A stretch of 64,000 nt of DNA from positions 4,955,585 to 5,019,584 of the forward strand of contig NZ_CP132342.1 of the NCBI RefSeq assembly GCF_040529055.1, given 5' to 3'. Source of the DNA: Xanthomonas sontii (GTDB lineage: Bacteria > Pseudomonadota > Gammaproteobacteria > Xanthomonadales > Xanthomonadaceae). Below the pieces are notes generated by a model. The model had not been told where the DNA came from. It did not search any database and was given only the letters and a program-made list of their open reading frames with translations. The position numbers and the translations under genes were made by a program. Below are positions 1 to 9,035 of the stretch, in pieces. Numbering within the stretch: position 1 is the first letter of the stretch; every line of letters starts with the position of its first letter.

Positions 1-690
1 TGGGGTGAGGGTCCGGCGCGCGAAGCGCTGCGCTGCGCTGCGCTGATCCAGCTGTACACGGTTACGCCCTACCCTCATCCGCCCCTACGGGGCACCTTCT
101 CCCGGTGGGAGAAGGGAGAAGCTAAAGCCCCTCTCCCGCCGGGAGAGGGGTTGGGGTGAGGGTCCGGCGCGCGAAGCGCTGCGCTGATCCAACTGCACGA
201 GGCTGCGCCCGTACCCTCATCCGCCCCTGCGGGGCACCTTCTCCCGGTGGGAGAAGGGAGAGGCCAAAGCCCCTCTCCCATCGGGAAAGGGGTTGGGGTG
301 AGGGTCCGGCAAGCGAAGCGCTGCGCTGATCCAACTGTACGAGGCTCCGCCCGTACCCTCATCCGCCCCTGCGGGGCACCTTCTCCCGGTGGGAGAAGGG
401 AGAAGCCAAAGCCCCTCTCCCATCGGGAGAGGGGTTGGGGTGAGGGTGCGGCGCGCGAAGCGCTGCGCTGATCCAACTGTACGAGGCTCCGCCCGTACCC
501 TCATCCGCCCCTGCGGGGCACCTTCTCCCGGTGGGAGAAGGGAGAAGCCAAAGCCCCTCTCCCATCGGGAGAGGGGTTGGGGTGAGGGTCCGACGCGCGA
601 AGCGCTGCGCTGATCCAACTGCACGAGGCTGCGCCCGTACCCTCATCCGCCCCTGCGGGGCACCTTCTCCCGAGGGGAGAAGGGAAACGC
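1..690. repeat. 142-bp tandem repeat array
   Basis: About five copies of a near-identical unit fill this stretch. The motif TTGGGGTGAGGGT recurs at 151, 293, 435 and 577, exactly 142 bp apart; the first copy is about 10 bp longer through extra CGCTG pentamers near 30-45. Each unit carries two inverted-repeat cores, CCCTCTCCC..GGGAGAGGGG and CTTCTCCC..GGGAGAAG, so the transcript of either strand could fold into serial hairpins. Open frames across it on both strands are by-products of the repeat and show no protein character. The array begins at or before the window edge and ends right at the stop of the hydrolase gene, where it may act as a transcription barrier (inference). Confidence 0.9.
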
Positions 691-699
691 CGCACTACC

Positions 700-2283
700 T
701 CAATGTAACGGCACGCTCAAAAACGACGGCGTCGCCGCTGGCGAGCTGAAGCTCACGGTGCCGCCGAAACGGCTGGCCGAGGTGTAGCGCGGATCGGTGG
801 TGTCCACCACCAGCACCAGGCGGCGGCCGGCCGGGATCTCGACCGCGGTCGCCTGCAGCGCCAGGTCGAGCGTCACCGGCGTGCCCGGCGTCGCGTTGCG
901 CAGGGTGTACGGCACATGGCTCAGCAACTGCGCCGAACCCGTGCCGTCCATGCTGTACAGATAAGCGAACAACGACACGTTGGACTGGCTCGGGGTCACC
1001 GTCAGGCGCAGCGAGGGCGCGCCGGCCAGGCGCTTGTCGCTGGACAGCACCGGGCCGCTCCACACTGCGGCACCCACCCGACTGACCAGCGGAATCGAGG
1101 TGGTTACCGGCTGGCCGAGGCCCTGCAACAGACCACTGACCATCACCACGCCGGAATCGGCCAGGGTCGGCACGCCGGTGGCGATGCGGTAGTTCCAGCC
1201 GCTGCTGTTGCCGCTGGTCAGCGACCCGGTCGGCAACAACAGGCCGCTGGGGCCGGTCAGGCCGTAGCGGGTGGCGCCGGCCTGTACGCTGTTCCAGTCG
1301 GCATAACTGAGCCAGGTGCCGCCGAGGGTCGCCAGTTGCACCGGCGCTTCACGGTCCACGCCGTTGTCGCGGCCCTTCAGGTAACGGTCGAACCAGCGCG
1401 TGGCCTCGGTATACACCTGGTTCGGCAGGCCCAGCGCGCCCGGCAGCTCGGCAGTGGCGTGGTCGCCCTGGCTGAACATCAGGTGCTTGGGCACGCTGAG
1501 CCGGTTGTAGAGGTTGATGTACTGGTTCGGCGGGAACAGGCCGTCGTTGAACGCATTGGCCAGCAGCACCGCCGGGCCGTTGCGGTTGAGCGCCTGCACC
1601 TCGTTGATCACGCCGCGTTCGGCCGCCTTGGGCAGGAAGCCCTGCACCGCGCCGTCGTAGTCGCCCACCGCCACGTGTGCGGTGATCCGCGCCAGGTCCG
1701 GACCGGGCCGACCGGTGGCGACCCCGGCGGCAACCAGCAGGCCCACACCCTGTTGGCTCACGGTGCTGTTGGCGTACAGCGAGGCCTGCAGGTCGGCCCA
1801 GCCGCTGAGCGCGGTCACCGCCTTGATGCGCGGGTCGCGCGCGGCGGCGAGCAGGCTGGTGCCGGCGCCGTAGGAGATGCCCGAGACGCCGATCGCCTTG
1901 GCGTCGGCCGGGGTGTTGGCCAGCGCCCAGTCGATCACTGCGCTGACGTCCTCCACCGTCGGTGCCCCGGCGATGTCGATCAGCCCCTGCGAATCCCAGA
2001 AGCCGCGCGAGGTGTAGCTGACCACCACGTAGCCGTCGTTGGCCAGTTCGCTGGCGCGGCCCACGTATTCCAGGTTGGGTAACGACCAGCTGGCCGGCAT
2101 CACCACCAGCGGGAATGGCCCCGGCCCCTGCCCTTGCGGCACCAGGACAAGCGCGCCGAGCTTGGTGCCGTCGAAACTGGGAATGCTCTGGTACTGCTTG
2201 GTGAAGCCGGCCGCGGCCGCGGCGGCGGAGAACACCAGCAACATCGCGCCGAGGGCGATGCGACGTGACACGGACATGCGCAT
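700..2283 (-). CDS. Secreted CocE/NonD-family alpha/beta hydrolase
   Basis: 527 residues. The start was chosen at the ATG at 2283 because GGGAGG lies 8 nt upstream and the product then opens with a clean signal peptide (charged SRR, hydrophobic run to about residue 25). The catalytic domain carries the nucleophile elbow G-I-S-Y-G with Ser137; likely partners are the Asp in NAFNDGLFPP and the His in SQGDHATAE. The C-terminal third is beta-rich and resembles the jelly-roll domain of the X-Pro dipeptidyl-peptidase/CocE family. These enzymes cleave esters or peptides in the periplasm or outside the cell; the substrate cannot be read from sequence. It stands alone on the minus strand, and its stop abuts the tandem repeat array. 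Confidence 0.8.
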   Translation of the reverse strand: MRMSVSRRIALGAMLLVFSAAAAAAGFTKQYQSIPSFDGTKLGALVLVPQGQGPGPFPLVVMPASWSLPNLEYVGRASELANDGYVVVSYTSRGFWDSQGLIDIAGAPTVEDVSAVIDWALANTPADAKAIGVSGISYGAGTSLLAAARDPRIKAVTALSGWADLQASLYANSTVSQQGVGLLVAAGVATGRPGPDLARITAHVAVGDYDGAVQGFLPKAAERGVINEVQALNRNGPAVLLANAFNDGLFPPNQYINLYNRLSVPKHLMFSQGDHATAELPGALGLPNQVYTEATRWFDRYLKGRDNGVDREAPVQLATLGGTWLSYADWNSVQAGATRYGLTGPSGLLLPTGSLTSGNSSGWNYRIATGVPTLADSGVVMVSGLLQGLGQPVTTSIPLVSRVGAAVWSGPVLSSDKRLAGAPSLRLTVTPSQSNVSLFAYLYSMDGTGSAQLLSHVPYTLRNATPGTPVTLDLALQATAVEIPAGRRLVLVVDTTDPRYTSASRFGGTVSFSSPAATPSFLSVPLH

Positions 2284-2504
2284 GGACTGCCTCCCAAGCG
2301 GCGCCGGACCGGAATGGCCGGCTGCCGGAACGGTACTGCCAGAACGGTGACAAGGGCTCGACACGGGGCCGGGCAGGCGGACCGTACCACCGGGTACGGG
2401 CGATATTCACGCCGCAGTGCGGCACAGTATGGAAGGACCTTGGCGGGCGGCCCGAACGTGCTGGCGCCGCGGCCGGTGGCCGGCGTGCGCCCAGGCCGCG
2501 CGGC

Positions 2505-3479
2505 TCAGCTCAAAAAGTGCTGGTAGCCGCTTCGCGGCGGCTGCCACCGCTGGCCGTCGGCATCGCACACCGCGATGCCATTGCCGGCGACGATGCGCCC
2601 GATCGGCGTCGCCGTGACCCCGACCGCCTGCAGCGCCTGCACGATCGCCGCGCGCTGCGCCGGGTCGGCGGTGAAGCACAGTTCGTAGTCGTCGCCACCG
2701 CCCAGCTGCCAGGCGTGCACCTGCGCAGGGTCCGCGTCGGCCGGGGCGGCGACCGCCGGCAGCGCGGCCAGCTCCAGTTCGGCGCCGACGTCGCTGCGCG
2801 CGCAGATATGCTCCAGGTCGGCCAGCAGACCGTCGGAGACGTCCACGCAGGCCCGCGCCAGGCCACGCAGGCGCAGGCCCACCTGGACCCGCGGCGTCGG
2901 CCGCAGCAGGCGCTGGCGCAGGCGTTCGTGCACGGGATCGGCGGCGGGCGCGGTCACGTCGAGGCGCCCAGCCTGCCACAGCGCCAGCGCCGCGGCCGCC
3001 TCGCCCGGCTGGCCGGTCACCCAGACCTCGTCGCCCGGCTGCGCGGCATCGCGGCGCAGCGCCATCGTCGCCGGCACGCTGCCGATTGCCGTGACCGACA
3101 AGGCCAGCGGCCCGCGCGTGGTGTCGCCGCCGGCCAGGCCGATGCCGTGCGCATCGGCCAGGGCGAAGAAGCCCTCGGCGAACGCATCGACCCAGGCCAT
3201 GTCGACCTGCGGCAGCGACAGCGACAAGGTGCACCAGCGTGGCTGCGCGCCCATCGCTGCCAGGTCCGACAGATTCACCGCCAGCGTCTTCCAGCCGATG
3301 TCGGCGGCCGCGGTTTCGGCCGGGAAATGCACCCCGGCGTTGAGCGTATCGGTGGTGATCGCCAGCAACTCCCCCGGCGGCGGCAGCAGCAAGGCCGCAT
3401 CGTCACCGATGCCCAGCGGCAGGTCGTCCCGCGCCCGGCTGCGCGCACGCAGGCGCTCGATCAGATCGAATTCGGGCAT
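2505..3479 (-). CDS. thiL: Thiamine-monophosphate kinase
   Basis: 324 residues, the usual length for ThiL. It phosphorylates thiamine monophosphate to thiamine diphosphate with ATP in the cytoplasm. The N-terminal EFDLIERL, the GIGDDAALL ATP/Mg site near residues 23-31, the TTDTLNAGVHF segment and the DVSDGLLADL motif are family hallmarks. The start is the ATG at 3479, just after a GGGAAT-type repeat; an upstream extension would translate the repeat and is rejected. It is the last gene of the ribD-ribE-ribB-ribH-nusB-thiL run, an order common in proteobacteria, and is separated from nusB by a 132-bp repeat-bearing spacer. Confidence 0.93.
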   Translation of the reverse strand: MPEFDLIERLRARSRARDDLPLGIGDDAALLLPPPGELLAITTDTLNAGVHFPAETAAADIGWKTLAVNLSDLAAMGAQPRWCTLSLSLPQVDMAWVDAFAEGFFALADAHGIGLAGGDTTRGPLALSVTAIGSVPATMALRRDAAQPGDEVWVTGQPGEAAAALALWQAGRLDVTAPAADPVHERLRQRLLRPTPRVQVGLRLRGLARACVDVSDGLLADLEHICARSDVGAELELAALPAVAAPADADPAQVHAWQLGGGDDYELCFTADPAQRAAIVQALQAVGVTATPIGRIVAGNGIAVCDADGQRWQPPRSGYQHFLS

Positions 3480-3611
3480 GGGGGGCTGGGAATCGGGAAT
3501 GGGGAGTCGGGAATGGGAAAAGCAGGAGCAACAACCGGCGCGCCGGCGATCTCGGAGGGGACGGCAGTTGCTTTTGCCATTCCCCATTCCCTTTTCCCCA
3601 TTCCCAGCCCC
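3480..3611. repeat. GGGAAT-type intergenic repeat, inverted pair
   Basis: The spacer between nusB and thiL has runs of GGGAATSGGG on the left (about 3487-3520) and the complementary CCCATTCCC runs on the right (about 3578-3606). The two arms could pair into a long imperfect hairpin. The same motif recurs at 4677-4711, 9040-9246, 41459-41487, 41905-41937 and 54560-54593. Confidence 0.8.
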
Positions 3612-4082
3612 TCAGCCCCCCGACTCCACCGCGCGCCATTCCAGCGCGGCGCGGTCCAGGACGCCGTTGACGTAGGTGTGGCCGTGTTCGGAGCCGAAGC
3701 GCTTGGCGGTCTCGATGGCTTCGTTGATCACCACGCGGTACGGCACGTCCATGCGGTGCAGCAGTTCGTAGGCGGCCAGGCGCAGTACCGCGCGTTCGAT
3801 CGCGTCCACTTCCTCGACCGTGCGGTCCAGGTAGCCGACCAGCGCTGCGTCCAGTTCGGCACGGTGCTTGAGCACGCCTTCGACCAGGTTCTCGAAGTAC
3901 ACCAGGTCGGCGATCTCGTGCGCCTGCTCGTGCGCGAATTGCGCGATCACGTGCTGGGCGTTGCCGCCGGAGATCTGCCAGGCGTAGATCGCCTGCAGCG
4001 CACGCCGGCGCGCGCGCGAACGCAGGACCGGATCCACGCCGTCGCGGCGGGGGTGGTGCTTGTGGCCAGCGGGTTTGTTCAC
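3612..4082 (-). CDS. nusB: Transcription antitermination factor NusB
   Basis: 156 residues, all-helical. NusB binds boxA RNA with NusE (S10) during rRNA antitermination. Family features are [16 protein letters not shown] at the N-terminus and the C-terminal [15 protein letters not shown] followed by YVNGVLD. The start is taken as GTG at 4082, which overlaps the ribH stop as GTGA, so translation is probably coupled. A longer frame running upstream inside ribH has no NusB similarity. Confidence 0.92.
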   Translation of the reverse strand: MNKPAGHKHHPRRDGVDPVLRSRARRRALQAIYAWQISGGNAQHVIAQFAHEQAHEIADLVYFENLVEGVLKHRAELDAALVGYLDRTVEEVDAIERAVLRLAAYELLHRMDVPYRVVINEAIETAKRFGSEHGHTYVNGVLDRAALEWRAVESGG

Positions 4083-4546
4083 GGCAGCAGCTCCAGCAGG
4101 TTGACCATCTCCAGCGCGCTCAGCGCCGCTTCCTCGCCCTTGTTGCCATGGCTGCCGCCGGCGCGCGCCTCGGCATCCTCGACCTGCTCCACCGCGAGCA
4201 CGCCGTTGAGCACCGGGATGCGGAAGTCCAGCGACACCCGCAGCAGGCCCTCGGCGCAGCCGTCGGCCACGTGTTCGTAGTGGCGGGTGTCGCCGCGGAT
4301 CACGCAACCCAGCGCGATGATCGCGGCATGCTTGCCGGCCGCGGCCAGGCGGGCGGCGACCAGCGGCAACTCCCACGCGCCCGGCACCCGGATCACGTCC
4401 ACCGCGTCATCGGCGATGCCGTTGCCGGCCAGGCTCTGCCGCGCACCGGCGACCAGCACGTCGGTGATGCGGGCGTTCCAGCGGCTGGCGATGATCGCGA
4501 AACGCGCCGACTCGGGAGTGCGGAGGTCGCCTTCGTAGTGGGACAT
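4079..4546 (-). CDS. ribH: 6,7-dimethyl-8-ribityllumazine synthase
   Basis: 155 residues, normal for the family. It condenses 5-amino-6-ribitylamino-uracil with 3,4-dihydroxy-2-butanone 4-phosphate, the penultimate step of riboflavin synthesis, usually as a hollow icosahedral or pentameric assembly. The sequence shows SRWN near the N-terminus, the VPGAWELP substrate loop and GDTRHYEHV with the general-acid/base histidine. It lies between ribB and nusB and shares a GTGA overlap with nusB. Some genomes call this gene ribE. Confidence 0.95.
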   Translation of the reverse strand: MSHYEGDLRTPESARFAIIASRWNARITDVLVAGARQSLAGNGIADDAVDVIRVPGAWELPLVAARLAAAGKHAAIIALGCVIRGDTRHYEHVADGCAEGLLRVSLDFRIPVLNGVLAVEQVEDAEARAGGSHGNKGEEAALSALEMVNLLELLP

Positions 4547-4667
4547 GGCGGTGGCAGCTTGAGGGGGTGGGAGAGTTTAGCAGGCGGTGGGGCCGCGTCC
4601 CGAGGAAGCGCTCCAGGGGCACCTTGCAGAAGGCCCAGGCACCGCCAATGGCAGGAATCGCGCGGGA

Positions 4668-5819
4668 TCAGCTTTTACCAATTCCCCAATCCCGATTCCC
4701 GATTCCCGGCTCCACATGCTCCACCACCTCCAGCCCGAACCCGGCCAGGCCGATCTGCCGGCGCGGCGTGCCGAGCACGCGCAGCTTGCCCAGGCCCAGG
4801 TCGGCCAGGATCTGGCTGCCGGCGCCGTTGCGCCGCCACTGGCCCACGTCCTTGCCGTGCGCCGCCTCCGGCTGCGCGCGCAGCCGCGCCAGCAAGGCCT
4901 CGCTGTCGCGCGGCGCCGACAGCACCACCATCACCCCGCGCTCGGCGGCGGCGATCGCGCGCAGGGCGTCGCTGGCGGCCACCCCGAAATCGTCGCGGCG
5001 CCAGTGCAGCAGGTCGGCCAGCGGGTTTTCCACCTGCACCCGTACCAGGGTCGGCGTCTCGGCATCCGGGGTGCCGCGAACCAGCGCGAAGTGCAGATCG
5101 TGGGCGATGCGGTCGCGGTAGGTGACCAGGGTGAAGCCGCCGAACTCGGTCTCGATCGGCCGCTCGTCGATGCGTTCGACGGTGTGCTCGGTGGCCAGGC
5201 GGTAGGCGATCAGGTCGGCGATCGAGCCCATCTTCAGCCCGTGGGTGCGGGCGAACTCTTCCAACTGCGGACGCCGCGCCATGCTGCCGTCGGGATTGAG
5301 CACTTCCACCAGCACACCGGCCGGCTCCAGCCCCGCCAGCATCGGCAGGTCGCTGGCGGCCTCGGTGTGGCCGGCGCGGGTCAGCACGCCGCCGGGCTGG
5401 GCGATCAGCGGGAAGATGTGGCCGGGCTGACTGAGGTCGTGCGGCTTGGCGTCCGGCTTGACCGCGGTGCGCACGGTGTGGGCGCGGTCGTAGGCGGAGA
5501 TGCCGGTGGTGACGCCCTCGGCGGCCTCGATGCTGACGGTGAAGTTGGTATGGAACTGCGCGGTATTGCGCTGGACCATCGGCGCCAGGCCCAGCTGCGC
5601 GCAGCGCTCGCGGGTCAGCGACAGGCACACCAGGCCGCGCGCGTGGGTGACCATGAAATTGATGTCCGAGGGCTTGACCAGTTCGGCGGCCATGATCAGG
5701 TCGCCCTCGTTCTCGCGGTCCTCGTCGTCGACGATGACCACCATGCGGCCGGCGCGGAGTTCTTCCAGCAGCTCGGGGACGGAGGCGAAATTCAGGCTCG
5801 GGGTAACGGAAGGCGACAT
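4668..5819 (-). CDS. ribB: 3,4-dihydroxy-2-butanone 4-phosphate synthase with degenerate GTP cyclohydrolase II-like domain
   Basis: 383 residues. The first 200 form a complete RibB domain that makes the four-carbon unit of riboflavin from ribulose 5-phosphate: the acidic DRENEGDL loop is at residues 34-41, followed by HTEAASDLP with the metal-binding histidine. Residues 210-370 align in layout with GTP cyclohydrolase II, but the three zinc cysteines and the GSLRCDC-type segment of active RibA are absent, so this half is probably not a working cyclohydrolase. A separate ribA should exist elsewhere. The last dozen residues (from about EPGIGN) are encoded by a GGGAAT-type repeat that runs through the stop codon. 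Confidence 0.9.
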   Translation of the reverse strand: MSPSVTPSLNFASVPELLEELRAGRMVVIVDDEDRENEGDLIMAAELVKPSDINFMVTHARGLVCLSLTRERCAQLGLAPMVQRNTAQFHTNFTVSIEAAEGVTTGISAYDRAHTVRTAVKPDAKPHDLSQPGHIFPLIAQPGGVLTRAGHTEAASDLPMLAGLEPAGVLVEVLNPDGSMARRPQLEEFARTHGLKMGSIADLIAYRLATEHTVERIDERPIETEFGGFTLVTYRDRIAHDLHFALVRGTPDAETPTLVRVQVENPLADLLHWRRDDFGVAASDALRAIAAAERGVMVVLSAPRDSEALLARLRAQPEAAHGKDVGQWRRNGAGSQILADLGLGKLRVLGTPRRQIGLAGFGLEVVEHVEPGIGNRDWGIGKS

Positions 5820-5910
5820 GCGGGGACTCGCGGAAAGACGGAAGGTGCCGCGCGTGCCGCAGGCATCGGCGCAGCGTGGCGGAGAGGCAGAAGGCCGGAC
5901 GCGGCCAGGA

Positions 5911-6510
5911 TCAGTCCTGGCGGCCCTGCAACAGGCGTTCGACGTAGCGCGCGACCAGGTCGATCTCCAGGTTCACCGCCGCACCGACGGCGGTCTGCGC
6001 GAACGCGGTGTGCGCGACGGTGTGCGGAATCAGCGCGACCTCGAAGCCTTCGGCGTCGACTTCATTGACGGTGAGGCTGACCCCGTCCACGCAGATCGAG
6101 CCCTTCTTGGCGATGTAGCGCAGCAGCGACGCCGGCGCGGCGAAACGCCAGCGCTGCGCGCGCGCATCGTCGTGAATCGACAGCACCTCGCCGAGGCCGT
6201 CGACATGGCCGCTGACCAGGTGCCCGCCGAGGCGGTCGCTGGGGCGCATCGCCCGCTCCAGGTTCAGTATCGCGCCCTCGGCCAGGCGGCCAAGCGTGGT
6301 CAGCGCCAGGGTCTCGGTGGAGGCGTCGGCCTGGAACGAGGCCGCGTCGAAGGCGACCACGGTCAGGCACACGCCGTTGACCGCGATGCTCTCGCCCAGG
6401 CGCACGTCGGCGAACGGCAGGCTGCCGGTGGCGAAGGTGAAGCGGAGATCGCCGCCCTGCGGCTGGCGTGCGGCGAGATGGCCGACGCCTTCGATGATTC
6501 CGGTGAACAT
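5911..6510 (-). CDS. ribE: Riboflavin synthase, alpha chain
   Basis: 199 residues. It dismutates two molecules of 6,7-dimethyl-8-ribityllumazine to riboflavin. The protein has the internal twofold repeat of the family: MFTGIIEG at the N-terminus, ESIAVNGVCLTV in the first barrel, GHLVSGHVDG at the joint, and GVSLTVNE in the second barrel. It is the first gene after the FMN riboswitch and is followed by ribB after a 91-bp spacer. Also called ribC in enterobacterial naming. Confidence 0.95.
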   Translation of the reverse strand: MFTGIIEGVGHLAARQPQGGDLRFTFATGSLPFADVRLGESIAVNGVCLTVVAFDAASFQADASTETLALTTLGRLAEGAILNLERAMRPSDRLGGHLVSGHVDGLGEVLSIHDDARAQRWRFAAPASLLRYIAKKGSICVDGVSLTVNEVDAEGFEVALIPHTVAHTAFAQTAVGAAVNLEIDLVARYVERLLQGRQD

Positions 6511-6588
6511 AGCTACGTTTCTCGCAATGGGGTGAGCGAAAAACGCCACAAGGCAAACAGGCACGCGCACAGCCGCAAGGCTGCGCGA

Positions 6589-6748
6589 AGGCCGTCTTCT
6601 TTCATCCGGACTATACCGTCGGCTCCGGCATCGCACCGGATCTGCTGACCTTCCCGAGCCGGCGCGTCGCACCTGCGCCGGGAAGCGCTCGCGGGCTCGT
6701 GCGCGAACGCACCTACCGCCGGTGGGGAATCGCACCCCGCCCTGAAGA
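6589..6748 (-). promoter_or_regulatory. FMN riboswitch (RFN element)
   Basis: Read on the minus strand, the region carries the conserved RFN blocks in order: TTCAGGGCGGGGTG, ATTCCCCACCGGCGGTA, GAGCCCGCGAGCGC, GGTCAGCAGATCCGGTG, then GGAGCCGACGGTATAGTC and CGGATGAAAGAAGA. The element lies in the 383-bp gap between ribD and ribE, with about 80 bp from its 3' edge to the ribE start. FMN binding should repress ribE-ribB-ribH and perhaps the genes behind them. The spacer after it (6511-6588) has a stem near 6560-6588 (GCGCAGCC..GGCTGTGCGC) that could belong to the expression platform; whether control is by termination or by masking translation is not clear. Confidence 0.95.
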
Positions 6749-6893
6749 CGTTTGTGGTCGCCGGCGAACCGGCTCGGGCATTCTAGCAGGCGCGGCCGCA
6801 GCGGCCGCCCGGTACAGCGCGCCACCGGTGGGACAAAGCGTCGCGGTGCGCACGGCAACCTTGCGCGCGGCGACGCGCATCACCGGCGATCGC

Positions 6894-8027
6894 TCAGGGC
6901 GAGGCCGCCCCCGCGCTGGCGGCGATCGCCGGCCGCAGCAGCAGGCGCAGGTCGTCGCCGAGCTGGCGCACGTCCTGCAATTGCAGCGGTACCCGCTGCG
7001 CCATGGTCTCGATGCCGAGCCCGGCCAGCAGCGGACGCGCGGTATCGCCCAATAGGAGCGGCGCCATGTACACCAGCACCTCGTCGACCAGGCCGGCGCG
7101 CAGCAGTGCACCGCTCAGCGTCGCCCCGGCCTCGACCTGGACCTCGTTGATGCCGCGCTCGCCGAGCAGGCGCAGCGCCGCGTGCAGGTCGCAGCGGCCG
7201 TCGTGCAGCGGCACCGCGGCGAACGCGGCGTGAGCCAGCGCCGGCGGCACGCAGTCCGGCGCATGCAGGTACAGGGTCGGCGCACTGCCGTCGCGGACCT
7301 TGGCCTGCGCCAGGCTGCGCAGTTGCGCGTCCAGCACCACGCGCAGCGGCGGCTCCACTTCGGTCGCCGCATCCAGGCGCACGGTCAGCGCCGGATCGTC
7401 GGCCAGCACGGTGCCGGCGCCGGTAAGGATGGCGCCGGCGCGGGCGCGCCAGTGCTGCACGTCCTGGCGCGCCGCCGCGCCGGTGATCCATTTCGATTCG
7501 CCGCTGGCCAGGGCGGTGCGTCCGTCGAGGCTGGCACCGAGCTTGATCCGCAGCCACGGCCGGCCGCGCTCCACCCGCGACAGGAAGCCACGGTTGAGCG
7601 CGCGCGCCTGCGCTTGCATCAACCCGGATTGCACCGCGATGCCGGCTTCGCGCAGCAGTGCGAAGCCGCCGCCGTTGACCTGCGGGAACGGGTCGGCCAT
7701 CGCCGCCACCACCCGCGCCACCCCGGCCTCGATCAGCGCCAGCGCGCACGGCGGGGTGCGGCCGTAGTGCGCGCACGGCTCCAGGGTCACGTAGGCGGTG
7801 GCGCCGCGGGCGCGTTCGCCGGCGGCGCTCAGCGCGAACACCTCCGCGTGCGGCCCGCCGGCACGCTGGTGGAAGCCCTCGCCGACCACCGCGCCGTCGC
7901 GCACGATCACGCAACCGACCATCGGATTGGGCCGCGTGGTGTAGGCGCCGCGCTCGGCCAGGCGCAGGGCCTGCGCCATCCAGCGATGGTCGTCGGCGGA
8001 GAAGCCTGGCGCCTGCGGGTCGCTCAT
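6894..8027 (-). CDS. ribD: Bifunctional riboflavin biosynthesis deaminase/reductase
   Basis: 377 residues, the usual length. It deaminates the pyrimidine product of GTP cyclohydrolase II and then reduces the ribosyl side chain with NADPH. The N-terminal cytidine-deaminase-like domain shows the zinc site HAE at 60-62 and C85/C94 in PCAHYGRTPPC. The reductase domain follows from about residue 150 (KLGASLDGRTA, ESKWITG, VEAGATLSG). The ATG at 8027 overlaps the stop of the acetyltransferase as ATGA. It lies upstream of the riboswitch, so it is not directly under it. Confidence 0.95.
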   Translation of the reverse strand: MSDPQAPGFSADDHRWMAQALRLAERGAYTTRPNPMVGCVIVRDGAVVGEGFHQRAGGPHAEVFALSAAGERARGATAYVTLEPCAHYGRTPPCALALIEAGVARVVAAMADPFPQVNGGGFALLREAGIAVQSGLMQAQARALNRGFLSRVERGRPWLRIKLGASLDGRTALASGESKWITGAAARQDVQHWRARAGAILTGAGTVLADDPALTVRLDAATEVEPPLRVVLDAQLRSLAQAKVRDGSAPTLYLHAPDCVPPALAHAAFAAVPLHDGRCDLHAALRLLGERGINEVQVEAGATLSGALLRAGLVDEVLVYMAPLLLGDTARPLLAGLGIETMAQRVPLQLQDVRQLGDDLRLLLRPAIAASAGAASP

Positions 8028-8500
8028 GTGGCAGCGCCGCCAGCGTCGATGCGCATCACCACGATCTGCAGCGGCCCCAGCGGCAGGTCGGCGTGGCGCT
8101 GCCAGCCCAGGCGCTCGTAGAACGGCACCAGCACCGGCTCGCAATACAGGTACAGCCACTGCACGCCGAAGCGCGCGGCGGCCTGCACGCAGTGCGCGAC
8201 CAGGGCGGCACCGACACCGGCAGCGCGCGCCTGTGGCCGCACGTACAGCGTGGCCAGCCACGGCGAGAACTGGCGGATGCGCGCGTCGTCGTTCTGCAGC
8301 AGGCTCACCGAGCCCAGCCAGTCCTCGCCGTCCAGGGCGATCCAGCTGGTGGGGATGCGGCGTTCGTCGCGGTGGCTGCGCAGGTCGGCCTCGGCCTCCA
8401 CCACGTTCCATTCCGGCAACAGGGGACCGAAGGCGTGCAGATGCTCCTGCGCCAACGCGGGGATGTGCTGCGCGGCCTCGGCCAGACAGACGATGCGCAT
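8024..8500 (-). CDS. GNAT-family N-acetyltransferase
   Basis: 158 residues. The start is the ATG at 8500 (MRIVCL); a longer frame would run back into nrdR. The protein has the GNAT acetyl-CoA loop in the segment from LYVRPQARAAGVGAALVAH (R-x-x-G-x-G/A-like turn, residues about 84-102) and the C-terminal YERLGWQ motif. The substrate is unknown. It sits between nrdR (4-bp gap) and ribD (ATGA overlap) and is probably co-transcribed with both, a placement also common in related genomes. Confidence 0.85.
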   Translation of the reverse strand: MRIVCLAEAAQHIPALAQEHLHAFGPLLPEWNVVEAEADLRSHRDERRIPTSWIALDGEDWLGSVSLLQNDDARIRQFSPWLATLYVRPQARAAGVGAALVAHCVQAAARFGVQWLYLYCEPVLVPFYERLGWQRHADLPLGPLQIVVMRIDAGGAAT

Positions 8501-8504
8501 GCGC

Positions 8505-9035
8505 TCAGCGCTTGCCGGTCTTGTCGCCCGGCTTGGCCGCGCGCACCAGGTCCAGCAGCGGCAACTGCTCGCTGCCCACCGGCAACTCGCGCTCGAGCTT
8601 CTCGATCTCCTCACGGAAATCGGCCACGTCCTGGAAACTGCGGTACACCGAGGCGAAGCGCACGTAGCCGACGTGGTCGAGCTTGCGCAGCTCGGCCATC
8701 ACGTACTCGCCGACCCGGATCGAAGGCAGTTCGCGCTCGCCGGACATGCGCAACTGATGCACCACCGCGCGCACCGCTGCCTCGATCTGCTCCTCGGCCA
8801 CTGGCCGCTTCTGCAGCGCGCGGTCGAAGCTGGTGCGCAGCTTGCGCGCATCGAACGCCTCGCGGCCGCCGTCGCTCTTGATCACCGTCGGCAGCTTGAG
8901 TTCGATCGTCTCCAGCGTGCTGAAGCGCTCACCGCAGGCCTCGCACTCGCGACGCCGGCGGATCGTCGCGCCGTCCTCGGACACGCGCGAATCGATCACC
9001 CGGGTATCGGTGTGCTGGCAGAAGGGGCAGTGCAT
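8505..9035 (-). CDS. nrdR: Transcriptional repressor NrdR
   Basis: 176 residues. NrdR represses ribonucleotide reductase genes by sensing ATP/dATP. The N-terminal zinc ribbon uses C3, C6, C31 and C34 (MHCPFC and CEACGERF). The ATP-cone domain follows from about residue 48 ([18 protein letters not shown]) and includes [12 protein letters not shown] near the end. The C-terminal tail of about 20 residues beyond the cone is variable in this family. It follows glyA, as in many gammaproteobacteria, but is separated from it by a repeat block. Confidence 0.96.
   Translation of the reverse strand: MHCPFCQHTDTRVIDSRVSEDGATIRRRRECEACGERFSTLETIELKLPTVIKSDGGREAFDARKLRTSFDRALQKRPVAEEQIEAAVRAVVHQLRMSGERELPSIRVGEYVMAELRKLDHVGYVRFASVYRSFQDVADFREEIEKLERELPVGSEQLPLLDLVRAAKPGDKTGKR

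Noticed and set aside
1..690. Possible CRISPR array
   Set aside because: The unit is 142 bp with almost identical sequence throughout, with no short repeat plus unique spacer pattern and no cas genes.
75..749. Several overlapping frames of 60-135 codons on both strands in the 142-bp array
   Set aside because: They are translations of the tandem repeat, show the same peptide over and over, and lack start signals.
2265..4280. Long plus-strand frame of 671 codons opposite thiL and nusB
   Set aside because: Antisense shadow of high-GC genes; composition is Arg/Gln/His-rich and it conflicts with clear enzymes on the other strand.
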